Shown here: one piece after another, positions 30,775-34,872 of the stretch
Position numbering within the stretch: the stretch's first letter is position 1
Layout: each line of letters begins with the position of its first letter
NCBI RefSeq assembly: GCF_000708715.2
Contig: NZ_JENB01000053.1
Coordinates: forward strand, 1-34,872
DNA from: Pseudomonas putida W15Oct28
GTDB taxonomy: Bacteria > Pseudomonadota > Gammaproteobacteria > Pseudomonadales > Pseudomonadaceae
Length of the DNA: 34,872 nucleotides
Reading direction: 5' to 3'
Program-made: the position numbers and the translations under genes
The notes under the pieces: generated by a model
Told to the model about the DNA's origin: nothing
Seen by the model: the letters and a program-made list of their open reading frames with translations, nothing else
The model's database searches: none

Positions 30775-31644
30775 ATGAGTTCATCACCACTGCCTTATTT
30801 TCTCGGTTGCCCGTCCTGGAGCGAAAACGCCTGGCGCGACTACCTCTATCCCGCCGACGCTAACAGCAATGAAATGCTTGGCCTCTACAGCCAGGTGTTC
30901 AACGCCGTTGAGGGCAACACCACTTTCTACGCACGCCCCGCCCCCGGCACTATTGCCCGTTGGGCACAGGTGATGCCCGAGCACTTCCGCTTCACCGCCA
31001 AGTTTCCCCGGGACATCAGCCACGAAGGTGACCTGCGTGATCAACTGGAGCCTGCCTTCGACTTCACGCGGCTGATGGCCCCGCTGGGCAAGCGCGTTTC
31101 GCCGTACTGGCTGCAGTTGCCGGCCCAGTTCGGCCCGGCACGCCTGGGCGAGCTTTGCCACTTCCTCGACGAAATCGGCCTGCCGGTGGCCGTGGAAGTG
31201 CGCAACCAGGGCTTCTTCGCCAAGGGTGAAGAAGAACGCCTGCTCAACCGCCTGCTGCACGAACGCGGCGTGGAGCGCATCTGCCTGGACCCGCGTGCGT
31301 TGTTCAGCTGCGCCTCGCGCGACCCTGCCGTGCTGCACGCGCAATCCAAGAAGCCCAAGGTGCCACCGCGCCCCGCGGCCTTCAGTCAGCACCCACAGGT
31401 GCGCTTCATCGGCCACCCGGAGCTGGAGGCCAATCACTCCTTCCTCAGCCCCTGGGTAGAAAAAGTCGCCGAGTGGATCGAAGAAGGCCGCAACCCCTAC
31501 ATATTCCTGCACACCTCGGACAATCGCCTGGCTGCGGCGTTGGCCCAGCGTTTCCATCAACGCCTGATGGCACGCCTGCCAGGTCTTGCACCTTTGCCGG
31601 AATTGCCGCGCGCGCCCGAGGTCGAACAACTGGGCTTACTCTGA
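30775..31644 (+). CDS. DUF72 (YecE-like) protein
   Basis: This 289-residue protein matches the DUF72 family, TIM-barrel-like proteins without an assigned reaction. It starts YFLGCPSWSENAWRDYLYP, then FNAVEGNTTFYARP and FRFTAKFPRDISHE, which are the conserved pieces of the family. A later segment PYIFLHTSDNRLAAALAQRFHQRL is also typical. It follows the small gene by three bases and precedes the PEP-mutase-like gene by 28. Confidence 0.85.
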   Translation: MSSSPLPYFLGCPSWSENAWRDYLYPADANSNEMLGLYSQVFNAVEGNTTFYARPAPGTIARWAQVMPEHFRFTAKFPRDISHEGDLRDQLEPAFDFTRLMAPLGKRVSPYWLQLPAQFGPARLGELCHFLDEIGLPVAVEVRNQGFFAKGEEERLLNRLLHERGVERICLDPRALFSCASRDPAVLHAQSKKPKVPPRPAAFSQHPQVRFIGHPELEANHSFLSPWVEKVAEWIEEGRNPYIFLHTSDNRLAAALAQRFHQRLMARLPGLAPLPELPRAPEVEQLGLL

Positions 31645-31672
31645 CCTTTCCCTGACTGCCGGAGGTTGAACC

Positions 31673-32503
31673 ATGGATGTGCAAACCCTGCGAGCCGAAG
31701 CCTTCAAGGCTTTACACGAGCGCGAAGGCGCGTTCGTCATCCCCAACCCGTGGGATGCCGGCTCCGCCAAGCTGCTTGCCAGCCTGGGTTTCGAGGCGCT
31801 GGCCACCACCAGTGCCGGCCTGGCGTTCAGCCTGGGCCGGCCAGACGCCGAAGGCGCCTTGAGCCTGGACGATACCCTGGACAATGCCGGCGAGATCGTC
31901 GATGCCACTGCGTTGCCAGTGGCCGCGGACCTTGAGAACGGCTTCGGCGACATGCCTGAAGATTGTGCCCAGACCATCTTGCGTGCTGCCGAAATCGGCC
32001 TGGTAGGTGGCTCCATCGAAGATGCCAGTGGCCGCAGTGATGCGCCCATCTATGACCTGGGGCTGGCCGTGGAGCGCGTACGCGCCGCCGTGCAGGCTGC
32101 CCGTAGCCTGCCATTCCCTTTCACCCTGTGCGCCCGGGCAGAAAACCTGCTGCATGGCCGCATGGACCTCGACGACACCATCCTGCGCCTGCAAGCCTAT
32201 GCCGAGGCCGGCGCCGATGTGCTGTATGCCCCCGGGCTGCGCACCGTCGAAGAAGTCCGTGCGGTGGTACAGGCGGTCGCCCCGCGGCCAGTGAATGTAC
32301 TGATGGGCATGGCGGGTGTGCCGCTGAGCGTGAACCAGTTGCAGGACCTGGGCGTGCGGCGCATCAGCGTCGGCTCGTCGCTGGCCCGTGCTGCGCTGGG
32401 GGCCTTCCACCGTGCCGCGCTGGAAATTCGCAACGAGGGCACGTTCGGCTACGGTGAGCAGGCACTGCCGTTTGCCCAGCTCAACGACCTGTTCCGCCGC
32501 TGA
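31673..32503 (+). CDS. Isocitrate lyase / PEP mutase family protein
   Basis: This 276-residue protein belongs to the PEP mutase-like (phosphonomutase) branch of the isocitrate lyase superfamily. It has VIPNPWDAGSAKLLASLGFEALATTSAG at the N-terminus, the metal-site region VAADLENGFG, and EDASGR. The catalytic KKCGH loop of true isocitrate lyase is absent, so it is not AceA. Members cleave or rearrange small 2-oxo or hydroxy acids (for example oxaloacetate decarboxylase or 2-methylisocitrate lyase-like); the substrate cannot be told here. CCGGAGG lies upstream of the ATG. The next gene starts with a TGATG overlap. Confidence 0.85.
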   Translation: MDVQTLRAEAFKALHEREGAFVIPNPWDAGSAKLLASLGFEALATTSAGLAFSLGRPDAEGALSLDDTLDNAGEIVDATALPVAADLENGFGDMPEDCAQTILRAAEIGLVGGSIEDASGRSDAPIYDLGLAVERVRAAVQAARSLPFPFTLCARAENLLHGRMDLDDTILRLQAYAEAGADVLYAPGLRTVEEVRAVVQAVAPRPVNVLMGMAGVPLSVNQLQDLGVRRISVGSSLARAALGAFHRAALEIRNEGTFGYGEQALPFAQLNDLFRR

Positions 32504-33192
32504 TGCGGGGAGTGTTGGCGCTACTGGCCGGCCTGCTGGTGTTGGCCGGCCTGGCCTGGCACTTCGGCTGGCGCCTGCCTGCCGTTTGGAACCCCTGGGC
32601 GCCGCTGGACGTACGCCAGCCGCCCAACGTGCTGACCCCGTACAAGCTTTCACGTCTGCGCGATGACCCGGCCTTGTGCCGGCAGGCGCTGGAAGCCAGT
32701 CAGCTGCGCTACCGGGCGCAAGCCGACAGCCCGGCTTCGGCCAATTGCCCGCTGCAAAACGTATGGCGCATCGAGGGCGGCCAGGCGCGGCTCAGCAGCA
32801 GCTTCCTGGCCAGTTGCCCGCTGGCGGTGGCCTACGCGCTGTTCGAGAACCATGGCTTGCAGCCGGTGGCGCAGCGTGTGCTGGGGCAGCGGGTGACGCA
32901 GGTCGATCACCTGGGCAGCTTTGCCTGCCGCAATGTCTACCACCGCAAGCAGGGTCGCCTGAGCCAGCACGCTACGGCCAATGCGCTGGACATCAGCGGT
33001 TTTCGCTTGCAGGACGGCCAGCGCATCGTGCTGGCGCGTGACTGGCAGGCGGGTGGGCAGAAGGCAGAATTCTTGCGGCAGGTGCAGCAGGCGGCTTGCG
33101 AGAGCTTCAGCACGGTACTGGGGCCGGACTACAACGCCGCGCACCACAATCACTTCCACCTGGACATGGGGCGTTGGCAGATCTGCCGTTAG
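32503..33192 (+). CDS. Extensin-like C-terminal domain protein, putative cell-wall peptidase
   Basis: This 229-residue protein begins with an uncleaved or weakly cleaved hydrophobic segment (about residues 4-22) and should face the periplasm. The C-terminal two thirds match the bacterial extensin-like domain, with CPLQNVWRIEGGQARLSSSFLASCPLAVAYALFE, SQHATANALDISGF and DYNAAHHNHFHLDMGRW. The His and Asp of HATANALDISGF and the His pair in HNHFHLD are laid out like the zinc ligands of LAS-type (D-Ala-D-Ala) peptidases. An activity on peptidoglycan is therefore plausible but unproven. Four cysteines may form disulfides. Start overlaps the previous stop. Confidence 0.82.
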   Translation: MRGVLALLAGLLVLAGLAWHFGWRLPAVWNPWAPLDVRQPPNVLTPYKLSRLRDDPALCRQALEASQLRYRAQADSPASANCPLQNVWRIEGGQARLSSSFLASCPLAVAYALFENHGLQPVAQRVLGQRVTQVDHLGSFACRNVYHRKQGRLSQHATANALDISGFRLQDGQRIVLARDWQAGGQKAEFLRQVQQAACESFSTVLGPDYNAAHHNHFHLDMGRWQICR

Positions 33193-33194
33193 CC

Positions 33195-33815
33195 TCAGGC
33201 GTGAACGCGCACGTTGTTCAGCACCACCGGGCGTGCCCAGTGGATGTCGAATTCCAGGTCGTTTTGCTGTTTGGCCAGGGTGGCGTCGTCGAACGGTTCG
33301 GGTGCCGGGTCCAGCAGGTTGGTCTCGAACTCTGCAATGGGCAGGAACAACGACCGCGGGGCAGGGCCCGGGCCGGGCTCGGCAATCGGATGGCCCTGGC
33401 TCATCACCACCGGGCGCATCCAGCTGTTGCTGGTGTCCAGCTGGCGCTGCTGCTCGATCAGCTCCATGGCAGTGAACGGCTCGGGCGCCGGCGGCAGCAG
33501 TTTGGCTTCAAGCTCTGCCTTGGGCAGGAACAGCGGCTCTGGCGGTGCTACCTCGGTGTCCTGCACCGGGCAGGCGCGCTGGGCGTCGATCAGGGCCAGT
33601 GCACGGGCGCCGCCGGTGGGCTCGCCGCTGTCCTGGTCGTACTGCACGAACGACTGGCTGACGCTGTCTACGGGCTCTTCCTGCTGCTCGGCCATGGCCC
33701 GGGCAAAGAAATCCTGCCACAGGTGGCTGACGCCCCCGAGTGCCTGGGTATTGTGCTGACTGTAGTTGCCGACAGGCGACAAATAGGTCAAGCCGATAGG
33801 AAGAGTATCTGACAT
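33195..33815 (-). CDS. Unrecognised protein with internal duplication
   Basis: This 206-residue protein has no signal peptide or membrane span and is rich in Pro, Glu and Gln. Residues 93-138 and 154-199 are 46-residue tandem copies that align without gaps: SLFLP or PLFLP, then AELEAKLL or AEFETNLL, PAPEPF, a QQ-containing helix and W-x-RPVV. A shorter echo (ALIDAQRAC, about residues 74-82) may be a third, degenerate copy. The N-terminal part (1-60) is different. It is convergent with the extensin-like gene (two-base gap) and divergent from rsmJ. I do not recognise a family. Confidence 0.75.
   Translation of the reverse strand: MSDTLPIGLTYLSPVGNYSQHNTQALGGVSHLWQDFFARAMAEQQEEPVDSVSQSFVQYDQDSGEPTGGARALALIDAQRACPVQDTEVAPPEPLFLPKAELEAKLLPPAPEPFTAMELIEQQRQLDTSNSWMRPVVMSQGHPIAEPGPGPAPRSLFLPIAEFETNLLDPAPEPFDDATLAKQQNDLEFDIHWARPVVLNNVRVHA
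33219..33356 (-). repeat. Second copy of the 46-codon duplication
   Basis: Codes residues 154-199 of the protein above. The DNA is also similar to the first copy, for example GAACGGTTCGGGTGCCGG against GAACGGCTCGGGCGCCGG on the plus strand. Confidence 0.75.
33402..33539 (-). repeat. First copy of the 46-codon duplication
   Basis: Codes residues 93-138 of the same protein. Separated from the second copy by 15 codons. Confidence 0.75.
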
Positions 33816-33918
33816 GGCAGTCGCGCGCGTTGTGCTCTGGCAGAATAGCGGGATATTGCCTGTATCGGCCGTGGCTGCTGATTCATTAAGGCTTGGTTTG
33901 ATTTTTTAGGTGTGGACG

Positions 33919-34695
33919 ATGGAAGAGCAAGGCACGGGTATCAGGGTCGAGGCGATGTCGGCTGAGTATGCGGAGCAGGCCAAGGTGTGGGCTGAACGCC
34001 TAAGCCTGCCGCTACAGGACGAGAGCGCCGGCTTCGCCGTGCAGGTGGGCGCCGAGGGGTTGCAGATCCAGCAGCTGGGGCCGCAAGCACCGGGGCCGGT
34101 GCGGGTGGACTTCGTCGACGGCCAGGCCGCGCACCGGCGCCAGTTTGGCGGTGGCAACGGGCAGATGATCGCCAAGGCCGTGGGCATTGCCCAAGGCGTG
34201 CGACCACAAGTGCTGGATGCTACGGCAGGCCTTGGCAAAGATGCATTCGTGCTGGCCAGCCTGGGTTGCCAGATGACCCTGATCGAACGCCAGCCGCTGA
34301 TTGCCGCGTTGCTGGAGGATGGCCTGGCGCGGGCGCGGTCGGATGACGAGGTGGGCCCGATAGTCGGGCGCATGCGCCTGCTGACCGGCAACGCCATCGA
34401 GCGCATGCGCGCCTGGGAAGGCGAAGCGCCGCAGGTGATCTACCTCGACCCAATGTTCCCGCACCGCGACAAGAGCGCCCTGGTGAAAAAGGAAATGCGC
34501 GTGTTCCGGCCTCTGGTTGGCGACGACCTGGATGCTCCGGCCTTGCTCGAGGCCGCCCTGGCGCTGGCCAGCCACCGGGTGGTGGTGAAGCGCCCGCGGA
34601 AGGCACCGATTATCGACGGGCCGAAGCCGAGCCATAGCCTGGAAGGGAAGTCGAGTCGGTATGACATTTATCCGAAGAAAGCGCTGAAGGCCTGA
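33919..34695 (+). CDS. rsmJ: 16S rRNA (guanine1516-N2)-methyltransferase RsmJ
   Basis: This 258-residue class I SAM-dependent enzyme methylates G1516 of 16S rRNA. The SAM site is VLDATAGLGKDAFVLASLGCQMTLIERQP and the catalytic-region motif is VIYLDPMFPHRDKSALVKKEMR, both diagnostic of RsmJ (YhiQ). The substrate region has RRQFGGGNGQMIAKAVG. I chose the ATG at 33919 with AGGTG upstream; a GTG at 33910 would add three residues. It is divergent from the duplicated-protein gene. Confidence 0.94.
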   Translation: MEEQGTGIRVEAMSAEYAEQAKVWAERLSLPLQDESAGFAVQVGAEGLQIQQLGPQAPGPVRVDFVDGQAAHRRQFGGGNGQMIAKAVGIAQGVRPQVLDATAGLGKDAFVLASLGCQMTLIERQPLIAALLEDGLARARSDDEVGPIVGRMRLLTGNAIERMRAWEGEAPQVIYLDPMFPHRDKSALVKKEMRVFRPLVGDDLDAPALLEAALALASHRVVVKRPRKAPIIDGPKPSHSLEGKSSRYDIYPKKALKA

Positions 34696-34810
34696 CCCGC
34701 CCCAACTGGTCCAACTAGCACGGTTATTGTAATCGATGGACTCGCCCCCGCCGAGGCATCACAGTGCCACGGTGGCGTTCAAAGAAGCCAACGGCAGCGA
34801 GGGCGAGACC

Positions 34811-34872
34811 ATGAAAAAGCATAGTTCGAAGCACGATCCCCTGTCTTCCACTGATGTGGAGCTTTGCACAAC
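34811..34872 (+). CDS. Start of an unidentified gene, cut by the window edge
   Basis: An ATG at 34811 opens a frame reading MKKHSSKHDPLSSTDVELCT up to the end of the window, with GAGGG about eight bases upstream. Too short to assign. A CTCGCCC at 34741 could pair with GGGCGAG over the ribosome-binding region. Confidence 0.4.
   Translation, partial: MKKHSSKHDPLSSTDVELCT

Overview
The window is GC-rich gammaproteobacterial chromosome, almost certainly from Pseudomonas and most like the P. putida group. The evidence is gene content and order (ydcSTUV-patD, wspABCDEF-wspR, prfB-lysS, ppc, adk-tsaB, rsmJ), codon use, and many intergenic REP-type inverted repeats built around a TCGCGGGC...GCCCGCTCCCACAGG core. 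The assignment to a group rests on my memory of that gene order, not on a search. No rRNA, tRNA, insertion sequence, prophage or CRISPR array is visible. The region reads as core genome with two small toxin-antitoxin modules inserted.

Layout. (1) 72-655, minus strand: a HicAB module. (2) 784-6264, minus strand: a five-gene polyamine operon in the order binding protein, ATPase, two permeases, gamma-aminobutyraldehyde dehydrogenase. This is the order of E. coli ydcSTUV-patD, with a REP pair inserted after the binding-protein gene. (3) 6481-7164: a DUF533/TerB-like membrane protein. (4) 7440-15867: the complete Wsp surface-sensing system, from the chemoreceptor WspA to the diguanylate cyclase WspR, with four successive ATGA overlaps from wspB to wspF. 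(5) 16049-18718: prfB, whose reading frame is completed only by a programmed +1 frameshift at CTT TGA C, then lysS and a good terminator. (6) 18912-22841: a TetR-type regulator, a small lipoprotein, a DUF1704 protein with a zinc-peptidase-like HExxxH motif, a lipoprotein alpha/beta hydrolase and a single-span membrane protein. (7) 22984-23539, minus strand: a RelE/ParE-type toxin with a Phd/RelB-type antitoxin. (8) 23679-24934, minus strand: two DUF4398 lipoproteins, one fused to an OmpA peptidoglycan-binding domain. (9) 25211-25555: a small conserved protein. (10) 25818-30349: ppc, adk and tsaB. (11) 30481-33192: a small conserved protein, a DUF72 protein, a PEP-mutase/isocitrate-lyase family protein and an extensin-like putative peptidase, closely packed. 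(12) 33195-33815, minus strand: an unrecognised protein with an internal duplication; then rsmJ (33919-34695) and the first codons of an unidentified gene at the right edge.

How the genes work together. The ydc operon couples polyamine uptake to oxidation of the 4-aminobutanal made from putrescine. The Wsp operon turns surface contact into c-di-GMP: WspA signals through the couplers WspB and WspD to the kinase WspE, which phosphorylates WspR; WspC and WspF set adaptation by methylation and demethylation. prfB, lysS, tsaB and rsmJ are translation genes, and ppc and adk are central metabolism. I see no clearly undescribed multi-gene defence or mobile system. The best leads are the DUF1704 putative metalloprotease with its overlapping lipoprotein hydrolase, the cysteine cluster in WspD, the possibly leaderless hicA transcript with an operator at its start codon, and the internally duplicated protein at 33195-33815.
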